A stretch of DNA of 64,000 nucleotides from HGW-17 sp964516435 (lineage in GTDB: Bacteria > Myxococcota_A > Polyangia > HGW-17), in the NCBI GenBank assembly GCA_964516435.1, contig CAZEZP010000076.1, positions 9,721 to 73,720 of the forward strand, given 5' to 3'. Positions within the stretch are counted from its first letter, which is position 1. Each line of letters opens with the position of its first letter. Under the pieces are notes generated by a model. It did not search any database, had not been told where the DNA came from, and saw only the letters and a list, made by a program, of their open reading frames with translations. This document shows, one piece after another, positions 54,194 through 63,608 of this stretch. The position numbers were made by a program, and so were the translations under genes.

Positions 54194-54280
54194 CGGAGAG
54201 AAAGGGATTCGAACCCCCGGTACGGTTACCCGTACACCTGATTTCGAGTCAGGCTCCTTCGACCACTCGGACATCTCTCC
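54194..54280 (-). tRNA. tRNA-Ser (anticodon CGA)
   Basis: Acceptor GGAGAGA/TCTCTCC, anticodon stem-loop CCTGACT-CGA-AATCAGG, an extended variable arm (TACGGGTAACCGTA) and the GGGTTCGAATCCC T-arm are all present. It reads UCG. It lies 42 bases upstream of tRNA-Ser(GGA) and shares nearly all of the D-arm with it, so they are probably duplicates that diverged. No encoded CCA. Confidence 0.96.
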
Positions 54281-54318
54281 GGATGGAGAAAGGAAGCGTC
54301 CTTTCTCAACCGTGCAAC

Positions 54319-54347
54319 TCTATAGAGGAAAAGGCCGCCGAAGGCAA
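54319..54347 (-). promoter_or_regulatory. Sigma-70-like promoter of the tRNA-Ser/ffs unit
   Basis: On the minus strand, TTGCCT (54347-54342) and TATAGA (54324-54319) are separated by exactly 17 bases. The predicted start lies about 30 bases before the first tRNA. Each box matches four of six consensus bases, and the spacing is ideal. Confidence 0.6.
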
Positions 54348-54396
54348 GCTGAAAATCGGAGGAGGGAAAGAAGCCGGAAAGATGCGGAAAAAACCG

Positions 54397-57300
54397 CTAC
54401 GGCTCGATGACCTGCACGCCCCACATGGAATTGGCGCTCACGATGTATCCATCGACGAACTGCATGTCGTAGGAATATCCGGTGAGCAGGACGTCGCCGC
54501 GCGAAACGGGATGCTGCGGGTTGGCCGCATTGTAGACGGACAGCGTCGGCGGTGTGTCGGACACCACCAGGGCGTGGTTGCCGAAGGCTTCCACCAGATA
54601 CGCGTACGGGCTGGACATGCGCACGGAGGCGGAAATGTCGTAACTGGAAGAATTCAGGGGGATGACGTGCAGGATGGAGCGGCTGTCGGGCTGCTGGCCA
54701 TCTTCGGCCGTATCGTACCAGTACCAGTACGAGATGGGCTGCTCATCCACGAAGATGCGTGAACCCGTCGCCCGGACGTTGCGGATCCAGCCGTCGAAGA
54801 TGTGGGTGCGCTGCAGCCAGGCATCCTGCCCATCGAACGCGCTGATGGCCAGGCGCCGCTGCAAGGAGCGGCATTCGCCGTCCTCGAACCACACGTACCA
54901 ACTGGGAGTGTTTTCATAGCAGTCTTCCCAGTCGTTTCCAGGGAAGGAGACGATCTGGTAATCCACAGTGACGATGCGGTTGGTGGAGGGATTGAAATCC
55001 ACGACGGAGCCCGGCACGTTGACCGGCGGCAGCCACTGCGGATTGGCGGGGTTGGAGAGATTGAGCCGGTGCATGTAGAACGCCACCGTGCCTTCGGGCG
55101 CGCCGGGCACGGGCTCATGGTACGAGGTCACCACCGTGCTGCCGCGTGGAATGAGCGCGCCATAGCGCACGCCTTCCAGGCGCGGCATCGTGTAGGACAC
55201 CACCGGAGCTTCCGGCACGCTCGCATCGATGACGTAGATTTCGGGCTGTTCCTGCGAGGCTCCATCTTCGCCGTACCACCACCAGTAATCGTATGTATCG
55301 CGCTTGACCACGATGGCATTGCCCACCTGCACCACGTTGTCGCCGGATTCGGCGGTGTACCACCAACTCCAGTGCCCGCGCTGCCACGGGAACTGGTATG
55401 GAATGTTCGTCAGGCTCACCAGTTCGGGCGCACTCGGGTCGGACACGTCGAATACGGCCAGGCGGGTGGGCACGCGCTCTTCCTCGGGAACTTCCACGGG
55501 ATTGCCCGATTCGTCGTAGTAGTAATCCCAGTACCAGTAGTTCTCGCCCCAGATCAGATACAGGTAGTTGCCATTCGCAAAGATACGGGTGCGGCTGAAG
55601 TCGAAGATGTTCCACCAGTAATAGTAGGGATGATGATACGGAAAGATCAGGGAGGCCAGATCCAGGCTGCCTACCGGATTCATGGAATCGGGGTCCTCGA
55701 GCGTGAGGATGTCCAGACGTGCGGTGTGCGCCCACCAGTCCTGCACGATTTCGGCCACGTATCCATCGCCGAAAGGCACCAGGTTGTAGACCGCGCGGGC
55801 CAGTTTGAGCGTGTCCATCAGCGCCGGATGGTCGAGGTCGCCGATGTCGAAGGATTCGATGCGCTCGTCGCTCACGGCGAACAGGCGGTCGCGGTGAATG
55901 AAGGCACGCCGGGCGAAGCCGGTGTGCGGGGCCGCCGCGCGCTTGGTCAGCGTATCGCGGGTGAAGGAGAAGATCTGGATGCCGCTTTCATAGCCCGCAT
56001 CGCCCCAGCCGGCGTAGGGCATGAGAATCAGTCCGCGCTCGTCGAGGATGCGCAGCGCCTTGTGGATGCGGTCCTGATCCTCCACCATCCACGACCAGTT
56101 GCCGCCGAAGTTGACACGGGCGAGCATCGCGGGCGCGTCGGGGTTGGACACGTCGAACAGGCTCAGAGTGAGGGCTTCATCGGCGTCGAAATCATAGCCG
56201 AGCGCGATGAGGCGATCCCCGCGCGGCTCCATGTGCTCGAGCCATCCGGGAATTTCCAGTTCGCCACGCTGGCGCGGATTCGCGGGATTCGAGAGATCGA
56301 TGACGAACAAGGGGTCCGTGCGCTCGAACGTCACGGCATACGCGCGGGTTCCGTCGAAGCGCACCGACATCAGTTGCTCGCGGCCGGGCGGAAGATGCAT
56401 CTGCAGGGAACCCAGCGGCGTGAAATGCAGGGAATCCTGGATGGAAAACGTCTGGATGGTGGGGGGCGTGGAAGACCAGGCCGGCTGGGAAATCACGCGG
56501 AACACGCCATCGTATTCGTCCATCTGCCACCGGTTGTCGATGGAGCCGGCCACGGGAATCGCCGCTCCTTCATCCATGACGCCGGACGGGTCGGAAATGT
56601 CGACCACCTGAATCTCGGAAGTCTGTTCTTCGCCCCACGTGCGTCCGCCGATGTAGATGCGCTGCGTATTCACGTGGATGGAGCGCGGACCCCAGGAGTA
56701 TTCGCCGCTGCCGTCCTCGAACGACAGTTGGTCGATCTGCTCGATTTCACTGGCCGACCCGACCCGGATGGAGGTGACCGTGGTGCGCGGCGTCTGGGAG
56801 CAGCCCCAGCAGTAGCCGTTCTCGTAGGCCACGAGGTAGATGATGTCGCCCACCTTGCGCGAGTCGCTGATTTCGCCGAAGAGGTCGAAATCCCTGATTT
56901 TCTGGATGTTTGCAGGATTGTGCACGTCCAGGGTGACCAGTTTGGAGTTGGCGCTCCAGGTGCCGTAGCCTTCGGTTTCGTTCCACGTGTAGGTCCAGAA
57001 CGAGGAGAAGATCACGTAGGCCACGCCGTCTTCCACGTACATCTCGAACGGAACGCCGTAGACGGGAGCGCGCCCCAGCACGCGCAGCGCCGCCGGATTG
57101 GAGATGTCGACGATCATCAGCCCGCGATAGGCCGAGAGGGCGTAGAGCGTGTCGCCGTCCACCTTGACGATGTCGGCCTCGGAGATTTCCCGGGCGGGCC
57201 CGGTTCCCGGGTCGGTGGGCTCGCCATTGTTGACATTGTTGCTGGATGAGCCGTCTTCGCCGGCCAGGTTGTTCATGCCGCCTCTGGCTGCTTTTGCTGG

Positions 57301-57414
57301 GTCGGCCGATGTGAACCGGTTCTGCCGTTCTCCGGTGAAGGAGCCGGGATCGCAGGAAGACAGGAGCATGAGGAGAGAGAAAAAGGGCAGTAGGATGAAA
57401 GTTTTTCTAGGCAT
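54397..57414 (-). CDS. Large beta-propeller lipoprotein
   Basis: 1005 residues with lipobox Cys21 (LMLLSSC) followed by a tether rich in Gly/Ser/Asn (GEDGSSSNNVNNGEP). The N-terminal 100-520 region follows the secreted C-terminal beta-propeller family pattern (ISEADIVKVDGDTLYALSAY, RGLMIVDISNPAALRVLGRA, KLVTLDVHNPANIQKIRDFD), and the pattern recurs in the second half (YVIDASVPEAPVVSYTMPRL). The protein is Trp- and Tyr-rich (YWYWDYYYDESG), suggesting extracellular sheets and possibly carbohydrate contact. Divergent from the protease-like lipoprotein gene with a 260-base gap, which hints at joint regulation. Enzymatic function not evident. Confidence 0.85.
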   Translation of the reverse strand: MPRKTFILLPFFSLLMLLSSCDPGSFTGERQNRFTSADPAKAARGGMNNLAGEDGSSSNNVNNGEPTDPGTGPAREISEADIVKVDGDTLYALSAYRGLMIVDISNPAALRVLGRAPVYGVPFEMYVEDGVAYVIFSSFWTYTWNETEGYGTWSANSKLVTLDVHNPANIQKIRDFDLFGEISDSRKVGDIIYLVAYENGYCWGCSQTPRTTVTSIRVGSASEIEQIDQLSFEDGSGEYSWGPRSIHVNTQRIYIGGRTWGEEQTSEIQVVDISDPSGVMDEGAAIPVAGSIDNRWQMDEYDGVFRVISQPAWSSTPPTIQTFSIQDSLHFTPLGSLQMHLPPGREQLMSVRFDGTRAYAVTFERTDPLFVIDLSNPANPRQRGELEIPGWLEHMEPRGDRLIALGYDFDADEALTLSLFDVSNPDAPAMLARVNFGGNWSWMVEDQDRIHKALRILDERGLILMPYAGWGDAGYESGIQIFSFTRDTLTKRAAAPHTGFARRAFIHRDRLFAVSDERIESFDIGDLDHPALMDTLKLARAVYNLVPFGDGYVAEIVQDWWAHTARLDILTLEDPDSMNPVGSLDLASLIFPYHHPYYYWWNIFDFSRTRIFANGNYLYLIWGENYWYWDYYYDESGNPVEVPEEERVPTRLAVFDVSDPSAPELVSLTNIPYQFPWQRGHWSWWYTAESGDNVVQVGNAIVVKRDTYDYWWWYGEDGASQEQPEIYVIDASVPEAPVVSYTMPRLEGVRYGALIPRGSTVVTSYHEPVPGAPEGTVAFYMHRLNLSNPANPQWLPPVNVPGSVVDFNPSTNRIVTVDYQIVSFPGNDWEDCYENTPSWYVWFEDGECRSLQRRLAISAFDGQDAWLQRTHIFDGWIRNVRATGSRIFVDEQPISYWYWYDTAEDGQQPDSRSILHVIPLNSSSYDISASVRMSSPYAYLVEAFGNHALVVSDTPPTLSVYNAANPQHPVSRGDVLLTGYSYDMQFVDGYIVSANSMWGVQVIEP

Positions 57415-57674
57415 GGCTTTTTCCTCCGTGGCATAAGCCTAGCATGGGATTTTCAATTGTCCACCGGTTTTGGGGGAAATCCCTGGAACAGGTGAGGGCG
57501 CAGTTTTGAACCGTCTAGGCGGCGGCGAGAATTCTGCGTGATGACCATCACAATGGGGTCTGGAAGACCGATGTGCAAGCATTCTTTCGTTGACGACCCA
57601 CGCAGGCGAGGGTATGGAAGAAGGAACCGTTCTCCGGCGGGTTCGGCCGGGAGTGGCAAAAGGATTGTAATAAT

Positions 57675-60317
57675 ATGAAATTTTCTTCTTTTCAATCAAT
57701 TGTAGTCATTTTTCTTGCAATAATTATTACAATTTTTGCGGGCTGTGATGAAAAGAAGAAGTCGATGCCAAAAGCCTGTGCCGCGGATACGTGCTCGGGC
57801 CATGGCGAATGCGATGACGCTTCGGGGCGCGCCGTGTGCACATGCCACGAGGGCTATGCCGGCAGGAACTGCAGTTCATGCGCATCCACCCACCAGGACA
57901 ACGATGGCGACGGCGCCTGCCAGCCCACGTGCGCGGAGGCCGGCTACGACTGCAGCGGGCATGGCCGCTGCGAGGACGCCTCGGGAAGCCCCGCGTGCAT
58001 CTGCGATGAAGGCTACGTTTCCTTCATCGGGGCGTTCTGCCTGCCCGACGGCGACGGCTCCTCATGCGATTCGCCGGCAGTGCTGGATTTCTCCCGGTCG
58101 GAAATCACGGGCACCACCCGCGGCGCCGCGAATTCCATCCTGCCCGCCTGCACGGATGCCTCCGGGGAGGATCGCGTCTATGTCTTCGTTCTCACGGGCA
58201 CCCGGCACCTGCGATTCGAAACCGAAGGGTTCGATACGGTGCTCGCCCTGCGCACCCAGTGCCGCGACGTGGCGTCCGAAGTAGCCTGCGACGATGATTC
58301 CGGCCCAGTGCGCGGCTCCCGCATCGAAGGGGATTTCCCGGCTGGAACGTATTACCTGGCCGTGGATTCCTACCGGGATTCCGGAGAGTTCACACTGCGC
58401 TACAGCATCGGTTGCGGCCCGGGACTTCTCTATGATCCCGCCACGGGCGGCTGCGTGGACGATCCCTGCGAGCCCAATCCCTGCACGGAAACCTTGAAGC
58501 ACACCTGCCAGCCATCGGTTTCCGGTGCTTTCACGTGCGCCTGCGATCCGGGCGCGATCGAAGATTCCCAGAATCCTGGTTCCTGCATTCCGGACCCCAA
58601 TCCCACCGGAGAGAGTTGCGCCGGCCCCATCCTGCTCACGCCCGGCTCCGGAACGCTTTCGTCTTCCACCGCGTCGGCTGCCGGGGACGCGCAGGGTTCC
58701 TGCGGCGGCGCCGGTGCGGACCGGGTCCATGCATTCACCGTAGCCCGCCGTGCCCGCTTGGCGGCGTCGGTGCAGGGGTTCGACGCCGTCCTCTACCTGC
58801 GCTCGGACTGCGCGAATGAAAACTCGGAAATTCTCTGCCGGGACCGGGCCGGCGTGCAGGAACCCGAAGTCCTGAGTACGGAATTGAGTCCGGGGACCTA
58901 TTTCCTGTTCGTGGATACCTTCGATGTTGCGGGAACATTCACGCTCTCCTGGAGCCTGCATGAAGATCCCTGCGTGGACGAGGAAATGGCCTGTCCGGGG
59001 ATACCGCAGTGCACAGCATCGGCCGACTGGTCCTCCTTCGCCTGCATCTGCCCGGAGGGCACGGTACCTTTTGAAAGCGATTGCGTGGACGATCCCTGCA
59101 CGCCCAATCCCTGCACGGAGCCGGGGCGCGGCCGCTGCCAGGCGCAACTGCCAGGTGCCTTCACGTGCGGCTGCGAGGCCGGCTATCTCGAACAGAACGG
59201 TTCCTGTGTGCCGGATCCGGCCGCCGCGGAATGGGTGTTCCTGGTGTACCTGAATGCGGACAACAACCTCGAGGACAACGGGCTCGAGGACATCGATGAA
59301 ATGGCGGCCGTGGGGTCCACGGATGCCGTGCGCATCGTGGTGCTGCTGGACACGGACACGGAAAACGGCGGGCGCGCCCGCAAACTGCGCGTCGATTCCG
59401 GCAATCCGGTCGTGCTCGAGGACGTCGGCGAGGTGGACATGGGCGACTGGCGCACCCTGCGGGATTTCGGCACGTGGGCCATCGGCAGTCACCCCGCCCG
59501 CCACTATGCGCTGGTGCTCTGGGATCACGGCGACGGCTGGACGAAGAAGTCGAGCCGCGCATCCACGCGTCTGCTCAAGAGCTTCTCCACGGACGACCAT
59601 GGTTCGGGCGACGGGATCTCCATCGCCAGCGGGGATTTCGCCCGCGCCCTGCAGCCCATGATCGATGCGGCGGGCCGCCGTCTGGACCTGGTGGCTTTCG
59701 ATGCCTGCCTGATGGGCATGTGGGAGGTGGCCGAGGCCGTTCGCCCGTTCGCCCGCGCATTCGCGGCCTCGTCCGAGACCATGCCCGCCACCGGGCTCCC
59801 CTACACGGACGTGCTGCAGGGACTCGTGGCCAATCCGGGCTGGACCGGGCTGGATCTGGCCCGGCGCATGGTGACGTCGTATTACCGGGGCGGCGCCGAT
59901 AATTCCACCTATGCCGCCATCGACATCGACCAACTCGACGTCCTCACCTCGGCCGTGGATGCCCTGGCCGTGGCCCTGCTGGGTGCGCCGACTTTCCATT
60001 CCCAGGTGGAACAGGTGCGCGGCTCCTCGCAGGCGTTCACGTATCCGGAGTACGTCGACCTGTATGATTTCGCCTCCCGCCTGCTGGCGTCGAGCAGCGC
60101 GCCGGCCGCCGTGGCCCAGAGCGCCAGCGCGCTGCTGTCGGCGTTCGGCAGCGTCGTGGTGCTCGCCCGCGCCCAGTCCACGCATCCCAATGCCCATGGA
60201 CTGTCGATCTTTCTGCCGGCCTTTCAGAATGGCCTTTCCGCCGACTACCAGGGGGCCGGCGCCACCTGGAGTGCGCGCACCTCCTGGGACGAGTTTCTCG
60301 CGGATTTCTGCAATTGA
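57675..60317 (+). CDS. Lipoprotein with EGF-like modules and a C-terminal clostripain-type (C11) protease domain
   Basis: 880 residues. Lipobox Cys24 (TIFAGC) is followed by DEKKKS. Two EGF-like modules (CSGHGECDDASGRAVCTCHE, CSGHGRCEDASGSPACICDE) lead into two pre-peptidase-type beta domains with intervening EGF-like modules near 260-290 and 465-510. The C-terminal 370 residues are a clostripain-like domain: EWVFLVYLNADNNLEDNGLE, LWDHGDGW with His618 and DACLMG with Cys678, the expected catalytic dyad. Clostripains cut after Arg or Lys and are often Ca-activated. The ribosome site is AAGGA. Expected at the cell surface as a displayed protease. Confidence 0.9.
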   Translation: MKFSSFQSIVVIFLAIIITIFAGCDEKKKSMPKACAADTCSGHGECDDASGRAVCTCHEGYAGRNCSSCASTHQDNDGDGACQPTCAEAGYDCSGHGRCEDASGSPACICDEGYVSFIGAFCLPDGDGSSCDSPAVLDFSRSEITGTTRGAANSILPACTDASGEDRVYVFVLTGTRHLRFETEGFDTVLALRTQCRDVASEVACDDDSGPVRGSRIEGDFPAGTYYLAVDSYRDSGEFTLRYSIGCGPGLLYDPATGGCVDDPCEPNPCTETLKHTCQPSVSGAFTCACDPGAIEDSQNPGSCIPDPNPTGESCAGPILLTPGSGTLSSSTASAAGDAQGSCGGAGADRVHAFTVARRARLAASVQGFDAVLYLRSDCANENSEILCRDRAGVQEPEVLSTELSPGTYFLFVDTFDVAGTFTLSWSLHEDPCVDEEMACPGIPQCTASADWSSFACICPEGTVPFESDCVDDPCTPNPCTEPGRGRCQAQLPGAFTCGCEAGYLEQNGSCVPDPAAAEWVFLVYLNADNNLEDNGLEDIDEMAAVGSTDAVRIVVLLDTDTENGGRARKLRVDSGNPVVLEDVGEVDMGDWRTLRDFGTWAIGSHPARHYALVLWDHGDGWTKKSSRASTRLLKSFSTDDHGSGDGISIASGDFARALQPMIDAAGRRLDLVAFDACLMGMWEVAEAVRPFARAFAASSETMPATGLPYTDVLQGLVANPGWTGLDLARRMVTSYYRGGADNSTYAAIDIDQLDVLTSAVDALAVALLGAPTFHSQVEQVRGSSQAFTYPEYVDLYDFASRLLASSSAPAAVAQSASALLSAFGSVVVLARAQSTHPNAHGLSIFLPAFQNGLSADYQGAGATWSARTSWDEFLADFCN

Positions 60318-60324
60318 GACGGAT

Positions 60325-61338
60325 TCATGCGTCATCCGGACCGAATGCATCGCGGCAGGCGGCCCTAATCCATCCAGTCCAGTCTTCGCCGGGGATGCGG
60401 ATGCCGAAGTGCGCGCAGGCTTTGTCAAAATCGTCCGGCGGCGGTGCGGCGAACGTCAGTTCCTCCCCCGAAACCGGGTGGAAGAACGAGAGGAAAGCCG
60501 CGTGCAGCATGTGCCGCTCGAAGAGGAGTCGTGTGGCCAATTCCTCCGTCCATCCCGTTTCGATGAACGTCAGGAAGCACTCCGGCGGCACGCCGTAGAT
60601 CTTGTCTCCGACCAGCGGAAAGCCGGCCCATTCCAGGTGGGCGCGCAACTGGTGCTGGCGCCCTGTATGCGGAATGCCGGCCACGAGCGTGGCCTTGCCG
60701 CCTGCAATCAGCGGCACGAAGGAACTGTGCGCTGGCGCTCCGTGCGCGCAGGCGGCCATCTTGATGCGGATGGGAGAAGCGGCATCGAAAGCCAGCGGCA
60801 TGCGCACTTCCAGTCGTTCGTTCATATTTCCATGTACGATGGCCAGATATGCCTTCTTCGTCTTGCGTGACGCGAACTGCTCCTTGAGTCCGGCGCTGGG
60901 CGCCCCCGTGCGCGCGCATGCCACGAGTCCGGATGTTTCGCGGTCCAGCCGGTGCGCGGGCGTGTAGGGCCCGCCCTCGAGGGTTTTCAGGAATGCCGTG
61001 AGCGTGCGGTGCACGGCGTTGGCGGTGGGATGCACGGTGAGATCCCCCGGCTTGTTCACGACGACGAGCGTTTCATCCTGGAAGATCACTTCCACGGGTG
61101 GCAATTCCCGTTCTTCGGGAGCCGGCTTGAACAGTGTCAACTCTTCCCCGCCGCACAGCCGGTGCGCGGGCCGCAGGGGACGCGCGCCCAGAAGGATGCG
61201 CCCGGCCTTGAACATCTGCAGGATGCGGCTTCGGCTGATGCGGCCCAGATGCCGCGCCAGATACACATCGGCACGCAGACCGCGCGCGCCGGGCTCCACC
61301 TGGACGCGGATTTCCACCAGACGATCAGGGCTTTTCAT
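60325..61338 (-). CDS. RluA-family pseudouridine synthase
   Basis: 337 residues. An N-terminal S4-like domain (about 15-70) is followed by the RluA catalytic core: VVVNKPGDLTVHP and HRLDRETSGLV with catalytic Asp132, then GRQHQLRAHLEWAGFPLVGD. It converts specific uridines of rRNA or tRNA to pseudouridine; RluA, RluC or RluD specificity is not clear. Its start overlaps the upstream gene end by 14 bases. It converges with the protease gene, with only 7 bases between the stops. Confidence 0.93.
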   Translation of the reverse strand: MKSPDRLVEIRVQVEPGARGLRADVYLARHLGRISRSRILQMFKAGRILLGARPLRPAHRLCGGEELTLFKPAPEERELPPVEVIFQDETLVVVNKPGDLTVHPTANAVHRTLTAFLKTLEGGPYTPAHRLDRETSGLVACARTGAPSAGLKEQFASRKTKKAYLAIVHGNMNERLEVRMPLAFDAASPIRIKMAACAHGAPAHSSFVPLIAGGKATLVAGIPHTGRQHQLRAHLEWAGFPLVGDKIYGVPPECFLTFIETGWTEELATRLLFERHMLHAAFLSFFHPVSGEELTFAAPPPDDFDKACAHFGIRIPGEDWTGWIRAACRDAFGPDDA

Positions 61339-62458
61339 CGCCCCCGTCGAGTTTTGCGAGGGATTCGGCCATGAGGAAATCCAGAATGATGTCGTCCACG
61401 CGGGTATCGGCCGTATTCAGGTGGACGAGGTCGTCCGGAATCTCCTTGGACGCTTCCGGCTTGAACAGCCCTGGCGGCGCCGGGATTGGACCCGTCAGGC
61501 GCATGTCGGATGGCGGCGTCGGCAAATCTGCCTGCTGCTGCACGGGCGGCGGCGCCGTAGGGGGCGGCGGCGGCGTGGGTGCCGGCGGCGGTGTGGAACT
61601 GGCAATCCTCGTCATCACGGAAGGCTCGGAACGCGCCGGCCGCCCATCCGGCTGGGAACGTCCCACGGGCGTGATGTCCAGCAGGGTGTCGGGGACCTCG
61701 AACGGGTCCACGCTCTTCTTCGATTTTCCGGTGCTCGGCCGGGTTTCGGATTTCGGCGCCGCGAACGATCCGAACCCGGTGTTCTCGTCGCCCGTCAGGA
61801 TGATGGCCGGCCGCGCGATGACCACGGAAGGCGCGGGCTCATCCTTGGCGGCCTCGGTCCCGGAAGCCGGCCGGGTGCGCGGCATGTCGCTGTAGTCGAC
61901 GGTGGGCGGTCCCAGTTCCGTCACCGACTGCTCCCGCAGGGGCTTCGTCGAGGTCTTGACGGCGCCCGGCTGCCCGAGACCCAGTTTCGTCTCTTCCTGC
62001 GTGAAGGAGGAAGCCGTGATGGGACGCGCGCTCTGCGTCGGCTTCTCGGCCCGGCGGGCGGCCGGAACCGGCACGGGCGGCAGACCGGGCGAACTTTCCA
62101 CCGGCGCGGCCGTTTTCTCCGGCTTTTCCGCTTTTTCCGGCTTCTCGGCCTTTTCCGGTTCCTCTTCCCCGTTGAGCGACCCGAAATAGCGGATGATCTT
62201 GTCGTCGAACTGCCCGCCCAGAAGACCTTTCATCATGTCCTTGTGCTGCAGTTGCATCAACTTGCGCACCTGCTCTTCCACGTCTTCGGCGCCCAGCAGA
62301 TGGCCGTATTCGGTCTTGCGGGTCGAGATGATGATCCCGTTGTGGAACAGATGCGTGAAGATGTGGGGATTGGTTTCGCCGGAGTCTTCGGTCTGTATGT
62401 GATACACCCGGCCGCGATACTTCAGATTGTGGTTGTAACCCAGGAGCGGAGAACGCAT
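61325..62458 (-). CDS. Uncharacterised deltaproteobacterial-type protein with proline-rich linker
   Basis: 377 residues from ATG 62458. The first 100 residues hold a conserved block (NHNLKYRGRVYHIQTEDSG, IFTHLFHNGIIISTRKTEY) that I recognise from proteins of Myxococcota and related bacteria with no assigned role. It is followed by an EKAEKPEKAEKPEK repeat and a long Pro/Ala/Ser-rich disordered region with PPPPP stretches. The C-terminus has a short helix (DDIILDFLMAESLAKL). No signal peptide, so cytoplasmic. It is 14 bases overlapped with the pseudouridine synthase and is probably co-transcribed with it. Confidence 0.8.
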   Translation of the reverse strand: MRSPLLGYNHNLKYRGRVYHIQTEDSGETNPHIFTHLFHNGIIISTRKTEYGHLLGAEDVEEQVRKLMQLQHKDMMKGLLGGQFDDKIIRYFGSLNGEEEPEKAEKPEKAEKPEKTAAPVESSPGLPPVPVPAARRAEKPTQSARPITASSFTQEETKLGLGQPGAVKTSTKPLREQSVTELGPPTVDYSDMPRTRPASGTEAAKDEPAPSVVIARPAIILTGDENTGFGSFAAPKSETRPSTGKSKKSVDPFEVPDTLLDITPVGRSQPDGRPARSEPSVMTRIASSTPPPAPTPPPPPTAPPPVQQQADLPTPPSDMRLTGPIPAPPGLFKPEASKEIPDDLVHLNTADTRVDDIILDFLMAESLAKLDGGDEKP

Positions 62459-62672
62459 TGGCTTGGAAGACTCCTCGCATCGAATCCGAAAAACGCAGTA
62501 CAAGTTACCAGAATCCAAGAAAAAGTGGAGATCTGTTTCTCGATTTTCCGAAAGTTTTTTTCGCCGTGTCCGGTTGATGGGAATGGGGTGAATTTTTCTT
62601 TTCAAATCAAATGGTTGTGAAAAATTTCATCGAAAATTTCCCCTTCATGTGGGTTTGTTGTAGCCTGATGTC

Positions 62673-63608
62673 ATGAAAAGCATTCTTTTTCCCACACTAG
62701 TCGTTTCCATGGTGATGATGATGTCTGTCGGCGCGCAGGGGGCTTCCCGGAAGGGCCGCTTCATTGCCGGCAGGAGTTGGTATGTGGCATCCGCCGATGG
62801 CCGCCGCGTCTATTTCGAGAAGGACAGGGACAAGCCGGGTTCCATCGCCAGCCTGTCCAAGATGATGGCCATTCTCGTGGTGGTGGAGGAAGGTCTGAAA
62901 CTGGACGCGAAGACGGTGCTCACCGATGAGGACTGGCAACTGGCCGCCGGCGGATCCCGCACCCGGCTCAAGCGCGGGATCGCCTACGCCAACCGGGATC
63001 TCCTGCATGCGGCGCTTTTGGGATCGGACAATCGCGCGGTTCTGGCGCTCGGACGCGCGGTGGGACTCAATGCGCAGGCGCTGACGGCCAAGATGAACGC
63101 CCGCGCCCGCGCCATGGGGCTCAAGGCCACGTCGTTTTCCGATCCCACCGGCATTGCGCACGAGAACGTCTCCACGCCGGCCGAGGTGGCCCGCATCCTC
63201 AAGGCAGCCTCGGAGAACCGCGTGATGGCCGAAGTGATGCAGACAGTGACGTACACGGTCGTGGAGAAGCCATCGAAACGGCGCATCGTGTACAACAACA
63301 CCAACATCCTGACCCGCGAGGGCGCGCGCCGCAAGGTGCTCGCCGGCAAGACCGGATTCAACTCGTCGGCGGGATATTGCGTGGCCGTGATGCTGGATCT
63401 TCCCGGACTCGGACCGACTTCAATCGTAGTGATGGGCTCCACGGGCATGTACCAGCGGTTCGCCGACGTGTGGAAACTGATTGGCTCCGTGGAAGATCTC
63501 TACGCCCGCGAGAATCGGGAAAAGGCCCGCGAAAAACTCGCGGAATCGCGCCGGCCCGAACCCGTGCAGCCCAAAATTTCGCGTTCCATGCAGCCCGCTC
63601 GCCGCTGA
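62673..63608 (+). CDS. Serine-type D-Ala-D-Ala carboxypeptidase (S11 family)
   Basis: 311 residues. A signal peptide (MKSILFPTLVVSMVMMMSVG, cut near AQGA) precedes the penicillin-binding domain with SLSK (Ser60-Lys63), SDN (118-120) and KTG (226-228), all intact. It removes the terminal D-Ala of peptidoglycan pentapeptides in the periplasm or acts as a similar endopeptidase. The tail is charged (EKAREKLAESRRPE) and may be an amphipathic membrane-associating segment. It is divergent from the upstream gene at 62458 across 214 bases. Length is somewhat short for a class C enzyme with a C-terminal beta domain; only the catalytic part seems present. Confidence 0.9.
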   Translation: MKSILFPTLVVSMVMMMSVGAQGASRKGRFIAGRSWYVASADGRRVYFEKDRDKPGSIASLSKMMAILVVVEEGLKLDAKTVLTDEDWQLAAGGSRTRLKRGIAYANRDLLHAALLGSDNRAVLALGRAVGLNAQALTAKMNARARAMGLKATSFSDPTGIAHENVSTPAEVARILKAASENRVMAEVMQTVTYTVVEKPSKRRIVYNNTNILTREGARRKVLAGKTGFNSSAGYCVAVMLDLPGLGPTSIVVMGSTGMYQRFADVWKLIGSVEDLYARENREKAREKLAESRRPEPVQPKISRSMQPARR

